NCBI GenBank assembly: GCA_019247135.1 | Contig: JAFAPL010000132.1 | Coordinates: 1 to 6,246 of the forward strand | From: Chloroflexota bacterium | GTDB taxonomy: Bacteria > Chloroflexota > UBA6077 > CF-72 | DNA: 6,246 nt | Reading direction: 5' to 3' | Shown here: piece by piece, positions 1-6,246 of the stretch | How the letters are laid out: every line of letters begins with the position of its first letter | How positions within the stretch are numbered: the first letter of the stretch is position 1 | Program-made: the position numbers and the translations under genes | Notes under the pieces: generated by a model | Database searches by the model: none | What the model was told of the DNA's origin: nothing | Seen by the model: only the letters and a program-made list of their open reading frames with translations

Positions 1-1
1 C

Positions 2-637
2 GGGCGTGTCGCCGCGCTGGAAGACATCGTTGAGCGTGCGTCCAGCGTGGGAGCGAAAACGCTCGTCGACGCCACGCATGCAATCCCGTTCGTGTCGGTG
101 CGCGAGCACATGGACCGCATCGACTATCTCGTGTGCGCCGCCTACAAACATCTCCTGAGCCCGCGTGGCGTCGCGTTCCTCGCGGTGCGACGGTCGGAAT
201 GGCAGCACCTGGAGCCCGTTTTTGCCAACTGGCGCAGCACCCCGAGCCCGTATGGCGACTACTACGGCGCGGAGCTGCGCATAGCTGACGACGCCGCGCG
301 TTTCGACGTCTCACTTGCCTGGTTTGACTGGGCCGGGGCGAGCGTGTCCCTCGGCCTGCTGGTCGAGTGGCAGCGCCGCGGCGTGCTGAGCGAAGTGCGG
401 AGGCTGGCCGAACGGCTCAGTGGCGCCCTCGGCATCGCGCATACCGGCAGCTCGATCGTGAGCGTGACCGTCGACGACGCCGAGGCAGTCCGCGAGCATC
501 TTGATGGCCGCGGAATCCGGGCGGCCGTACGCGCTGGTCATGTGCGTCTGTCGCCGCACGTGTACAACACGCAAGCGGACGTCGACGCCGCCGCGGCGGC
601 GCTCGCGCCGTTCGTGCGGCAGCCCGTCGCGCGCTGA
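2..637 (+). CDS. Class V PLP-dependent aminotransferase (partial, N-terminus outside window)
   Basis: The frame is open from base 2 to the TGA at 635-637, giving 211 codons. That is roughly the C-terminal half of a family usually near 380 residues, so the true start lies upstream and the GTG at 47 is internal. The fold-type I signature is visible: a DATH segment (Asp codon 68-70) that contacts the PLP ring, then AAYKHLLSPRG, whose Lys (codon 146-148) should form the Schiff base. The C-terminal RLSPHVYNT motif (Arg codon 545-547) is the usual carboxylate-binding end of the class V / isopenicillin-N-epimerase-like group. The family includes aminotransferases, cysteine desulfurases, epimerases and kynureninase-like enzymes, so the reaction cannot be named. 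I see no desulfurase-type active-site Cys loop in the visible part. The stop overlaps the glcD start (TGATG), which suggests one operon and a role near 2-oxoacid metabolism (inference). Confidence 0.88.
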   Translation, partial: GRVAALEDIVERASSVGAKTLVDATHAIPFVSVREHMDRIDYLVCAAYKHLLSPRGVAFLAVRRSEWQHLEPVFANWRSTPSPYGDYYGAELRIADDAARFDVSLAWFDWAGASVSLGLLVEWQRRGVLSEVRRLAERLSGALGIAHTGSSIVSVTVDDAEAVREHLDGRGIRAAVRAGHVRLSPHVYNTQADVDAAAAALAPFVRQPVAR

Positions 638-2106
638 TGCTCGCCTCGGCACCACGCGACCTGCGAGCGCTGGCCGCGCAGCTGCGCGAACAGCTCGGCC
701 CCGACACCGTCTTCGAGTGTTCCGAAGACGTGATCATGTACGAGTACGACTACGGCCTGGACCGGGCCGCGCCCGAGCTGGTCGCCCTCCCTCGCACGGC
801 GACCGAAGTCCAGGTGCTCGTCCAGCGAGCGCAGGCGGCGAGCGTGCCGATCGTCGCGCGCGGCGCCGGCACAGGTATCTCGGGCGGCGCGGTCCCGAGT
901 CGCGGAGGCCTGGTCATCTCGACGGCGCGCATGCACCGCATTCTCGAGATTGATCTCGCGAATCGCTGCGCGGTCGTGGAGCCCGGCGTCGTCAATCTCG
1001 ACCTGTCGAAAGCTGCCGAGCCGTACGGGCTCTTTTTCGCTCCGGATCCGTCGAGCCAGAAGTCCAGCACGGTTGGCGGGAACATCGCGAACAACGCCGG
1101 CGGCCCGCACTGCCTGTCTCTCGGCGTGACCGTGAATCACGTCATTGGTCTGGAAGTCGTGATGCACGACGGCTCGTTCGTGCGACTCGGCGGCAAATCT
1201 CCGGACAGCGCCGGGTTGGACCTCACCGGATTGATGGTCGGCTCCGAGGGCACGCTTGGCATCGTGACCGAGGCGACCGTCCGACTCTTGCCGCTACCGG
1301 AGGCCGTCCGCACAACACTTGCGCTGTTCGATTCCGTCGATCGAGCCAGTGACGCCGTCTCGCGGTTGATCGCGCGCGGAGTGGTGCCGTCCGCGCTCGA
1401 GATGATGGACAAACTGGCGCTTTCGGCAATTGAGGAAGCGTTCCACGCCGGCTACCCACCGGAGGCTGGCGCCGTCTTGCTGGTGGAGGTGGACGGGCTG
1501 CTCGAACAGGTGGAGGCTCAGGCCGCGGTCGTGGACAGCGTCGCACGCGAAGCCGGCGCCATCGACATTCGGCTCGCGGCTACTGAGGAGGCGCGTGCCC
1601 GATTGTGGGCTGCTCGCAAGGGGGCCGCCAGCGCGATGGGGCGTATCGCGCCGAATTACTACCTCCACGACGCGGTGGTCCCGCGCACGCGCCTGCCCGC
1701 CATTCTCGCGCGAGTCATCCAGATTGGAGAGCAGTACGACCTGCCCATTGCGAACCTGTTCCACGCTGGGGACGGCAACCTGCACCCGATGATCCTGTTC
1801 GACGCGCGACAAGCGGGCATCCTCGATCGCGTGATGGCGGCCGGCCGCGAAATTCTGATGGAGTGCATCGAGGCCGGCGGAACGATCACGGGCGAGCACG
1901 GGGTCGGACTCGAAAAGCAGAGCTTCATGCCCTTGATCTTCAGCGCGGCCGACCTGGAGGTGATGCGCCGCGTGCGTGAGGCTATCGACCCGTCTGGGAA
2001 CTTCAATCCAGCCAAAGTCCTGCCAATCGGTGGCACCGACGCGACGCCACTCGGCAGCCGTCGCGCCGCGATGCCTGCCCTGGCGAGGGACGATTTGTGG
2101 GTTTGA
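637..2106 (+). CDS. glcD: GlcD-like FAD-binding subunit of glycolate (2-hydroxyacid) oxidase
   Basis: This 489-residue protein is full length for GlcD. It should oxidise glycolate to glyoxylate, or a similar 2-hydroxyacid such as D-lactate, on FAD and hand electrons to the iron-sulfur subunit encoded next. The N-terminal half is a PCMH-type FAD-binding domain: RGAGTGISGG at residues 75-84 is the pyrophosphate-binding loop, DPSSQKSSTVGGN near 137-149 and GSEGTLGIVTE from 202 complete the FAD site. The C-terminal half is an FAD-oxidase C domain with HAGDGNLHP (H376, N381, H383) and GEHGVG (419-424), the substrate/metal-site motifs. The ATG at 637 overlaps the upstream stop by one base and has no clear Shine-Dalgarno, so reinitiation after the aminotransferase is likely. 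The end overlaps glcF by 10 bases. Glycolate versus D-lactate specificity cannot be settled from motifs. Confidence 0.93.
   Translation: MLASAPRDLRALAAQLREQLGPDTVFECSEDVIMYEYDYGLDRAAPELVALPRTATEVQVLVQRAQAASVPIVARGAGTGISGGAVPSRGGLVISTARMHRILEIDLANRCAVVEPGVVNLDLSKAAEPYGLFFAPDPSSQKSSTVGGNIANNAGGPHCLSLGVTVNHVIGLEVVMHDGSFVRLGGKSPDSAGLDLTGLMVGSEGTLGIVTEATVRLLPLPEAVRTTLALFDSVDRASDAVSRLIARGVVPSALEMMDKLALSAIEEAFHAGYPPEAGAVLLVEVDGLLEQVEAQAAVVDSVAREAGAIDIRLAATEEARARLWAARKGAASAMGRIAPNYYLHDAVVPRTRLPAILARVIQIGEQYDLPIANLFHAGDGNLHPMILFDARQAGILDRVMAAGREILMECIEAGGTITGEHGVGLEKQSFMPLIFSAADLEVMRRVREAIDPSGNFNPAKVLPIGGTDATPLGSRRAAMPALARDDLWV
2085..2090 (+). promoter_or_regulatory. Ribosome binding site of glcF (inside glcD)
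   Basis: GAGGGA lies six bases before the GTG at 2097. This spacing favours GTG over the in-frame TTG at 2103 as the glcF start. The site sits within the last codons of glcD. Confidence 0.55.
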
Positions 2107-3374
2107 CGGCAACCGACCACATCAGGCCTTCCGAGGCGGACCTCGCGCAGTGCGTCCACTGCGGCCTTTGCCTGCCGAACTGCCCGACGTATCTGCTGAC
2201 GGGCTACGAAGCCGAGTCGCCGCGCGGCCGCATCCACCTGATGCAAGCGTTCAATGAGGGACGCGTCCAGGCGACCCCGGCGTACAGGGAGCACCTCGAG
2301 CTCTGTCTCGTCTGCCGCAACTGTGAGAGCGTCTGCCCGAGTGGCGTGAAGTTCGGCCGCATCATGGAGGCTGGTCGCGCCCAGTTGTATGCACAGGCGC
2401 GGTTGTCGCGCGGTGAGCGGCTGTTTCGGTGGCTGACGTTCGAGCAGCTTCTGCCTCATCGCGCTCGAGTGCGCGTGCTGTTCGGGCTACTCCTGCTGTA
2501 CCAGCGCACCGGATTGCAGTGGCTTGTCCGCGCGACTCGAATTCTGCCCGAGCCATTGCGTACGGCCGAGAGCCTGCTGCCCACGTTGCCGGCGCCGTTC
2601 GTTGCGCGCCAGACGGTGTATCCCGCGTTCGGCGAAACGAAGTATCGCGTCGGCCTGTTCACCGGCTGCGTCATGCCGCTGGCCTATGGACCTGTGCATG
2701 CCGCGACGCTGCGCGTCCTCAGGCGAAACGGCTGCGAAGTGCACGTGCCGGCCGAGCAGGTCTGCTGCGGAGCTTTGAATGTCCATGGAGGCGAGCGCAG
2801 AATCGCCGCTCAGCTTGCCGCGCGGAACGCGCGCGCGTTTCTTGGCCGCGGCCTCGACGCCGTGATCGTCAACTCGGCCGGCTGTGGCTCGACCATGAAG
2901 GAATACGCCGAGCTTCTGCCTGATGCTGAAGCCAGCCAACTGGCCAAACTGACGCGCGATGTGAACGAGTTCCTGGCCTCGATCGATCTGGTCCAGCCGA
3001 CGCGGCCGGTCACGCGGACCATCACACTTCAGGAAAGCTGCCACCTGGTCCACGCGCAGCGAATCAAGGATGCTCCGCGGGGCCTGCTCGCGAGGATTCC
3101 GGGTCTCGAGCTACGCGACATGGCGCATCCGGACCTGTGCTGCGGCAGCGCAGGCCTGTACATGCTGACCGAGCAGGAGATGGCGACGCGGTTGCTCGAC
3201 GCCAAAATGGCTGAGATCACGGCGACCGGTGCGTCGACGATCGTGACGGCCAACCCGGGCTGCCTCATGCAGCTCGAACGCGGCGTCCGCCGCGCGGGCC
3301 TGTCGAAGAAAGTAGACGTGCGGCACGTCGTCGAGCTGCTCGATCAGAGCTACGGCCACCCGTCAACTACCTGA
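2097..3374 (+). CDS. glcF: GlcF-like iron-sulfur subunit of glycolate (2-hydroxyacid) oxidase
   Basis: This 425-residue protein has the standard GlcF layout. Two ferredoxin-type [4Fe-4S] motifs are at the N-terminus: C19-x2-C22-x2-C25-x3-C29-P and C70-x2-C73-x2-C76-x3-C80-P. Two CCG (cysteine-rich) domains follow. In the first, C191, C223-C224-G and C263 line up; in the second, C315, C348-C349-G and C389. The single Cys closing each domain, rather than a CxxC pair, is normal for GlcF. The protein carries electrons from GlcD-bound FAD toward the quinone pool at the cytoplasmic membrane. A hydrophobic stretch around residues 128-140 is short and is not a convincing membrane span. The GTG start at 2097 is supported by GAGGGA upstream and by distance to the first Cys motif. 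It overlaps glcD by 10 bases, indicating coupled translation. No GlcE-type gene lies between them. The lactate-utilisation LutA/LldE-type protein is less likely because that family lacks the two N-terminal ferredoxin motifs. Confidence 0.93.
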   Translation: MGLTATDHIRPSEADLAQCVHCGLCLPNCPTYLLTGYEAESPRGRIHLMQAFNEGRVQATPAYREHLELCLVCRNCESVCPSGVKFGRIMEAGRAQLYAQARLSRGERLFRWLTFEQLLPHRARVRVLFGLLLLYQRTGLQWLVRATRILPEPLRTAESLLPTLPAPFVARQTVYPAFGETKYRVGLFTGCVMPLAYGPVHAATLRVLRRNGCEVHVPAEQVCCGALNVHGGERRIAAQLAARNARAFLGRGLDAVIVNSAGCGSTMKEYAELLPDAEASQLAKLTRDVNEFLASIDLVQPTRPVTRTITLQESCHLVHAQRIKDAPRGLLARIPGLELRDMAHPDLCCGSAGLYMLTEQEMATRLLDAKMAEITATGASTIVTANPGCLMQLERGVRRAGLSKKVDVRHVVELLDQSYGHPSTT

Positions 3375-3401
3375 TATCAACCTCGTCGATACCGGCAGCC
3401 C

Positions 3402-3430
3402 TTTACGCGGCCAGCGGTTTGAGCTTAAAT
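3402..3430 (+). promoter_or_regulatory. Possible sigma70-type promoter for adk
   Basis: TTTACG (3402-3407) and TTAAAT (3425-3430) are separated by 17 bases; each matches the -35 or -10 consensus at four of six positions. The element sits in the 89-base glcF-adk gap, which is AT-richer than its surroundings. It overlaps an imperfect palindrome, TTTGAGCTTAAA (3418-3429), and TTAAA/TTTAA inverted arms at 3425-3429 and 3435-3439. I see no clear terminator after glcF, so adk could also receive read-through. The match is weak and could be chance. Confidence 0.28.
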
Positions 3431-3446
3431 TGCCTTTAACAAACCT

Positions 3447-3452
3447 GGAGGG
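3447..3452 (+). promoter_or_regulatory. Ribosome binding site of adk
   Basis: GGAGGG is the strongest Shine-Dalgarno match in the window. It lies 11 bases before the ATG at 3464, slightly long spacing but acceptable. It supports this start, which puts the P-loop at the usual position near the N-terminus. Confidence 0.7.
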
Positions 3453-3463
3453 CTTGCGCAACG

Positions 3464-4147
3464 ATGGGGTTGCAGCCGCGTGACGACGTCGTCTTGCTTT
3501 TGGGCGCGCCTGGTTCGGGCAAAGGCACCCAGGCACGCTTCCTCGCCGATACGCTCGGTATTCCTCACATCGCCAGCGGCGATCTGCTTCGCGACCATCG
3601 AGGGCGTGGGACGGCTCTTGGCCATGCCGCCCAGACGTACATGGACCGCGGCGATCTCGTGCCTGATTCGCTCGTCGTCGACATGATCTGCGCGCGCATG
3701 AATGAGCCGGATGCGTGCCGCGGCGCACTGCTCGACGGGTTCCCGCGTACGGTCGCGCAGGATCAAGCGCTCGGTGATCGACTGGCCGTACGCGGCTCCG
3801 GTGTTCGTGCCGCGATTTATTTCGAGGTGCCGTTGGAAGTGCTGATCGACCGTCTGGCTGGGCGCTGGCTGTGTCGTCGCTGCCAGGCGAGCTATCACGA
3901 GGTGTATCGACAGCCGGAGCGCAACGGCACGTGTGATCGCTGTCAGGGCGAGCTCTACCAGCGCAGCGACGACAAGCGTGAGGTGGTTGCCAACCGCGTG
4001 TCCGTGTATCTGCGCGACACGCTGCCGGTGGTCGAGCGCTACGAACAGCGTGGGCTGCTGCGGCGAATCGACGGTGATCGACCGATCGAGGTGGTGCGGG
4101 ACGCGCTGCGCAGCGCGCTCGAGCTACACGCCGAAGTCGCCGCCTGA
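3464..4147 (+). CDS. adk: Adenylate kinase with zinc-type (four-Cys) LID
   Basis: This 227-residue cytoplasmic enzyme catalyses ATP + AMP to 2 ADP. It is slightly longer than the usual 210-220 residues. The P-loop GAPGSGKGT spans residues 14-22. The NMP-binding region follows with ASGDLLR and the YMDRGDLVPD segment. DGFPRT is at 91-96, with the AMP-contacting Gln at 98. The long LID domain carries C137-x2-C140-x16-C157-x2-C160, the classic structural zinc site of Gram-positive and many other non-enterobacterial adenylate kinases. RSDDKREVVANR and GLLRRIDG near the C-terminus are also family-typical. One mild variation is ASGD in place of the common STGD in the AMP site. The gene is not next to secY, map or infA, its usual neighbours in the ribosomal spc region. 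It is separated from glcF by 89 bases and is convergent with the glycosyltransferase. Whether this is the only adk of the genome or a second copy cannot be seen. Confidence 0.96.
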   Translation: MGLQPRDDVVLLLGAPGSGKGTQARFLADTLGIPHIASGDLLRDHRGRGTALGHAAQTYMDRGDLVPDSLVVDMICARMNEPDACRGALLDGFPRTVAQDQALGDRLAVRGSGVRAAIYFEVPLEVLIDRLAGRWLCRRCQASYHEVYRQPERNGTCDRCQGELYQRSDDKREVVANRVSVYLRDTLPVVERYEQRGLLRRIDGDRPIEVVRDALRSALELHAEVAA

Positions 4148-4150
4148 CTG

Positions 4151-4217
4151 TTAGCTCGAATTACTGACGCGGGCTGCCGTCGCAGAAAAAGCCGCTGTCA
4201 ATGATGATGCGAGCTAA
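4151..4217. repeat. Inverted repeat in the adk/glgA convergent gap
   Basis: TTAGCTCG (4151-4158) and CGAGCTAA (4210-4217) are perfect 8-bp inverted arms with 51 bases between them. They nearly span the 66-base convergent gap; the right arm includes the glycosyltransferase stop codon. A smaller CTGC/GCAG stem at 4174-4177 and 4182-4185 is followed by AAAAA on the plus strand. Neither is a canonical intrinsic terminator, because no stem is followed by a T-run on either strand. A role in ending the converging transcripts is only inferred. Confidence 0.35.
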
Positions 4218-5413
4218 AGCAAGCTCGCGTACAGAGTGCGTGTCTGCTCGGCGATCGCCGGCCAGGCGAAATACTGCTCGACACGCTCGCGGCCCGCGCG
4301 CGCCATCCGTTCGCGCAAGGCATCGTCGCGCACGAGACGATTGATCGCCCCCGCCAGGTCAGCGCTGAACCGTCCTGGGTCGACGGGTTCGAACGGCGCC
4401 GTCGTTTCCTGCTCGAGCGGCACCAGCACCCCCGTCTCGCCGTCCACGACCACTTCAGGTATCCCGCCCACCGCGCTGGCGACGACGGGCGTGCCGCATG
4501 CCATCGCCTCCAGGTTGATGATCCCGAACGGCTCGTAGATCGACGGGCAGCAAAAGACCGCCGCGTGCGTGTAGAGCTGGACGACCTGGTCGCGCGGCAC
4601 CATCTCGCGGACCCAGATCACGCCGCCTCGTCGGCTCACTGAATCCACGGCCGACTCCATCTCGGCCGCAATCTCCGGCGTGTCCGGGGCACCCGCGCAC
4701 AGCACGACCTGCACTGACGGGTCGATCTCCGGAATGGCTCGCGCCAGGTACAGAATGCCTTTTTGACGCGTGATCCGGCCGACGAACAGGACGTATGGTC
4801 GCGACCGATCGATCCCGTACCGCTCGAGGGCGTCACTGGCCTCGACCGCGCGGTAGAGCGACGTGTCGATCCCGTTGTAGATGACGTGGATGCGTTCAGG
4901 CCGAACGGACGTGACCCGCAAGATGTCTTCGCGCGTGCCGCGTGAGACCGCCACCACGGCGTCGGCCATGGATAGGGCCGTCTGCTCAACCCAACACGAG
5001 AGGTCGTATCCGCCACGGAGCTGCTCGCGTTTCCACGGCCGCAACGGCTCGAGTGAATGCACTGTCGCCACGAGTGGGATGCCGTAAGCCTGGCGGATCA
5101 AAACCCCGCCCAGATGGCTGTACCAGGTGTGGCAATGGACGACATTGGCGTCGACGTTGTCGGAGGCCCAGTCGACGCCGCGGCCCATGGCCCCGAAGAC
5201 GGGTTGCAGGTACGCGGGCGCCGTGCCCGGGCGAGGCTCGGCATAACCACGGACCGTCAACGAGGGTTCCTCGACGCGCTGGTCGCCAAAGCAACGCACC
5301 TCGACCTCCGTGTCTGGCAGTCGCGCAAGCTCGCGGCTCAAGAACTCGACGTGGACGCCTGCGCCGCCGTACACGTGCGGCGGGTATTCGTTAGTGAGTA
5401 GCAGCGCCTTCAT
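4214..5413 (-). CDS. glgA: Glycogen synthase / maltose-1-phosphate synthase-type GT-B glycosyltransferase (GT4, actinobacterial type)
   Basis: This 399-residue cytoplasmic GT-B enzyme should transfer glucose from ADP-glucose (or another NDP-glucose) into alpha-glucan. The N-terminal domain begins MKALLLTNEYPPHVYGGAG, with the Gly-rich donor/acceptor loop at 16-19 that marks glycogen synthase-like enzymes. The C-terminal domain has R213 and K218 in GRITRQKG, which bind the nucleotide-sugar phosphates. The E-x7-E pair is E294/E302 in YEPFGIINLE, followed by AMACGTPVVAS and GGIPEVV. Length and motifs match the short Coryne-type glycogen synthases, one member of which is described as GlgM, making maltose 1-phosphate from ADP-glucose and glucose 1-phosphate. 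Both activities remain possible. The frame is open upstream to 5575, but that extension would lie within the neighbouring aminotransferase gene and has no homologous look; the ATG at 5413 fits the family start. It overlaps the upstream gene by 23 bases, with only a weak purine tract before it, so coupling is likely. No glgC, glgB or glgP is visible. Confidence 0.88.
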   Translation of the reverse strand: MKALLLTNEYPPHVYGGAGVHVEFLSRELARLPDTEVEVRCFGDQRVEEPSLTVRGYAEPRPGTAPAYLQPVFGAMGRGVDWASDNVDANVVHCHTWYSHLGGVLIRQAYGIPLVATVHSLEPLRPWKREQLRGGYDLSCWVEQTALSMADAVVAVSRGTREDILRVTSVRPERIHVIYNGIDTSLYRAVEASDALERYGIDRSRPYVLFVGRITRQKGILYLARAIPEIDPSVQVVLCAGAPDTPEIAAEMESAVDSVSRRGGVIWVREMVPRDQVVQLYTHAAVFCCPSIYEPFGIINLEAMACGTPVVASAVGGIPEVVVDGETGVLVPLEQETTAPFEPVDPGRFSADLAGAINRLVRDDALRERMARAGRERVEQYFAWPAIAEQTRTLYASLL

Positions 5414-6246
5414 CGCCGACCGCTTCGAGCACCGCAGCGTGAAGCCGACGAATGCCTTCGGCGACCCGATCTGGCGAAGAGTCGGCAAAACTGAGGCGCA
5501 GGCTGTGATGGCCGCCGTCGGCATTGGGATAGAACACTGAGCCAGGCCAGACCTCGACTCCCAGTCGGCGCGCACTCGCCATCACGTCCATATCCCTGAT
5601 GCCCTCCGGCAGGTCCAACCAGAGGAAGTAGCCGCCAGAGGGACGCGTCCATGCCGCGCCGGTCAGACTCGAAAAAATCGTCTCGAGCGAGTCGAGCATC
5701 GCGTCGCGGCGCGCTCGGTACTCGCGTCGGCACATCGATATGTGTGATTCGAGATCGAAGTCGCCATCACGAATGAGCCGCACCACGCCCTGCTGCGCAA
5801 GCGCGTCGGTCTGGTAATCCAGCCCGCGCTTGCAGCGGACCAGGGCCCGATGCACGGTCGGGTTGGCGACGGCATACGCGAGGCGCAGGCCCGGTGCGAG
5901 GATCTTCGAGAACGTTCCCAGATGGACGACATAGTCCTCGGCGCCTGGCAACGACCGAATCGGCGGGATCACAGGCGCGCCCTCGTCGTACCAGAACTCA
6001 CCGTATGGGTCGTCTTCGACGATCAGAAAACCAAATTCCTGGGCGAGCTCGAGCAGTCGCTCGCGGCGCGCCAGAGTAAGTGACACGCCCGATGGATTTT
6101 GAAAGGTCGGCAACACGTACGCGAATTTGGGGCGTGCGCCGCTCGAGCGAAGCTTGTCCTCGAGCTCGTCCACGCGCATGCCGTGCTCGTCCACCGGTAC
6201 GGCGAGGAAGTGTGGTTGCTGGTGCTCCCAGGTGCCGAGCGCGGCC
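5391..6246 (-). CDS. Class I/II PLP-dependent aminotransferase, LysN/MocR-like (partial, N-terminus outside window)
   Basis: The frame is open from the TAA at 5391-5393 to the right edge, giving 284 visible codons of a protein normally near 400 residues. The GTG at 6194 is internal: 17 further in-frame codons upstream, ending in FLAVPVDEHG, read as normal family sequence. Fold-type I aminotransferase residues are present: QNPSG (Asn codon 6096-6098), EDDPYGE with the Asp/Tyr pair that holds the PLP ring, and GTFSKILAPGLRLAY, whose Lys (codon 5904-5906) should carry PLP. SLRLSF near the end holds the Arg (codon 5496-5498) that binds the substrate carboxylate. The LPTFQNPSG and EDDPYGE wording is typical of 2-aminoadipate aminotransferase (LysN) and relatives acting on aromatic or branched-chain amino acids. 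The same domain forms the C-terminal half of MocR/GntR regulators; the missing N-terminus would decide. The 3' end overlaps the glycosyltransferase start by 23 bases. Confidence 0.9.
   Translation of the reverse strand, partial: AALGTWEHQQPHFLAVPVDEHGMRVDELEDKLRSSGARPKFAYVLPTFQNPSGVSLTLARRERLLELAQEFGFLIVEDDPYGEFWYDEGAPVIPPIRSLPGAEDYVVHLGTFSKILAPGLRLAYAVANPTVHRALVRCKRGLDYQTDALAQQGVVRLIRDGDFDLESHISMCRREYRARRDAMLDSLETIFSSLTGAAWTRPSGGYFLWLDLPEGIRDMDVMASARRLGVEVWPGSVFYPNADGGHHSLRLSFADSSPDRVAEGIRRLHAAVLEAVGDEGAATH

Noticed and set aside
47..637. GTG at 47 as the start of the class V aminotransferase
   Set aside because: The frame is open to the left edge and the protein would lack about half of the family length, so this is an internal codon of a gene cut by the window.
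538..1167. Minus-strand open frame (209 codons) over the aminotransferase/glcD junction
   Set aside because: It is a shadow of the coding strand with low-complexity composition and no supporting RBS or motif.
1294..2112. Minus-strand open frame (272 codons) antisense to glcD
   Set aside because: It lies wholly over a full-length GlcD with intact motifs, has no domain signature, and is the expected antisense open frame in high-GC DNA.
1659..2459. Long minus-strand open frame (266 codons) across the glcD/glcF junction
   Set aside because: It is antisense to two strongly supported genes, is Arg/Ser/Ala-rich in the way of high-GC shadow frames, and has no recognisable motif.
3375..3400. Intrinsic terminator after glcF
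   Set aside because: Only a short GATATC palindrome is present; there is no GC-rich stem followed by a T-run.
5414..5575. 54-codon N-terminal extension of the glycosyltransferase
   Set aside because: It lies entirely within the aminotransferase gene in another frame and has no GT-B character; the family N-terminus begins exactly at the ATG at 5413.
1..6246. Undescribed defence, mobile or biosynthetic system
   Set aside because: All six genes belong to well-known metabolic families with intact motifs. No repeats, integrase, transposase, toxin-antitoxin pair or unassigned gene was seen.

Overview
The window is compact, high-GC (mid-60s percent by eye) bacterial chromosomal DNA. It is almost entirely protein coding, with six metabolic genes, two of them cut by the window edges. 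Nothing in it looks like a mobile element, phage, CRISPR array, RNA gene, toxin or defence system. The taxon cannot be fixed from sequence alone. A four-cysteine zinc LID in the adenylate kinase, a glycogen synthase of the actinobacterial/'Coryne' type and glcD-glcF without glcE between them fit a high-GC non-gammaproteobacterial lineage, such as Actinobacteria, Chloroflexi or Acidobacteria. That is inference.

Left part, plus strand (2-3374): the 3' part of a class V PLP-dependent aminotransferase runs into glcD (FAD subunit of a glycolate/2-hydroxyacid dehydrogenase) through a one-base TGATG overlap. glcD overlaps glcF (two [4Fe-4S] ferredoxin motifs plus two CCG domains) by 10 bases. The three genes look like one translationally coupled operon. 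GlcD and GlcF would oxidise glycolate, or a related 2-hydroxyacid such as D-lactate, and pass electrons to the membrane quinone pool. The coupled aminotransferase might act on the resulting 2-oxoacid, but its substrate is not readable here.

Middle (3375-4147): an 89-base AT-richer gap with a weak promoter-like element and a good ribosome binding site precedes a complete adenylate kinase (adk). The gene stands away from the ribosomal-protein genes it usually accompanies.

Right part, minus strand (4214-6246): a convergent pair begins after a 66-base gap containing an 8-bp inverted repeat. Reading leftward, a class I/II aminotransferase (LysN/MocR-like catalytic domain, N-terminus beyond the window) overlaps by 23 bases the start of a glycogen synthase / maltose-1-phosphate synthase-type GT-B glycosyltransferase. 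The two are probably co-transcribed.

I looked for an undescribed system and did not find one. The best second-look items are the aminotransferase-glcD-glcF coupling, the isolated adk, and the tight pairing of an amino-acid aminotransferase with a glycogen-type glycosyltransferase.
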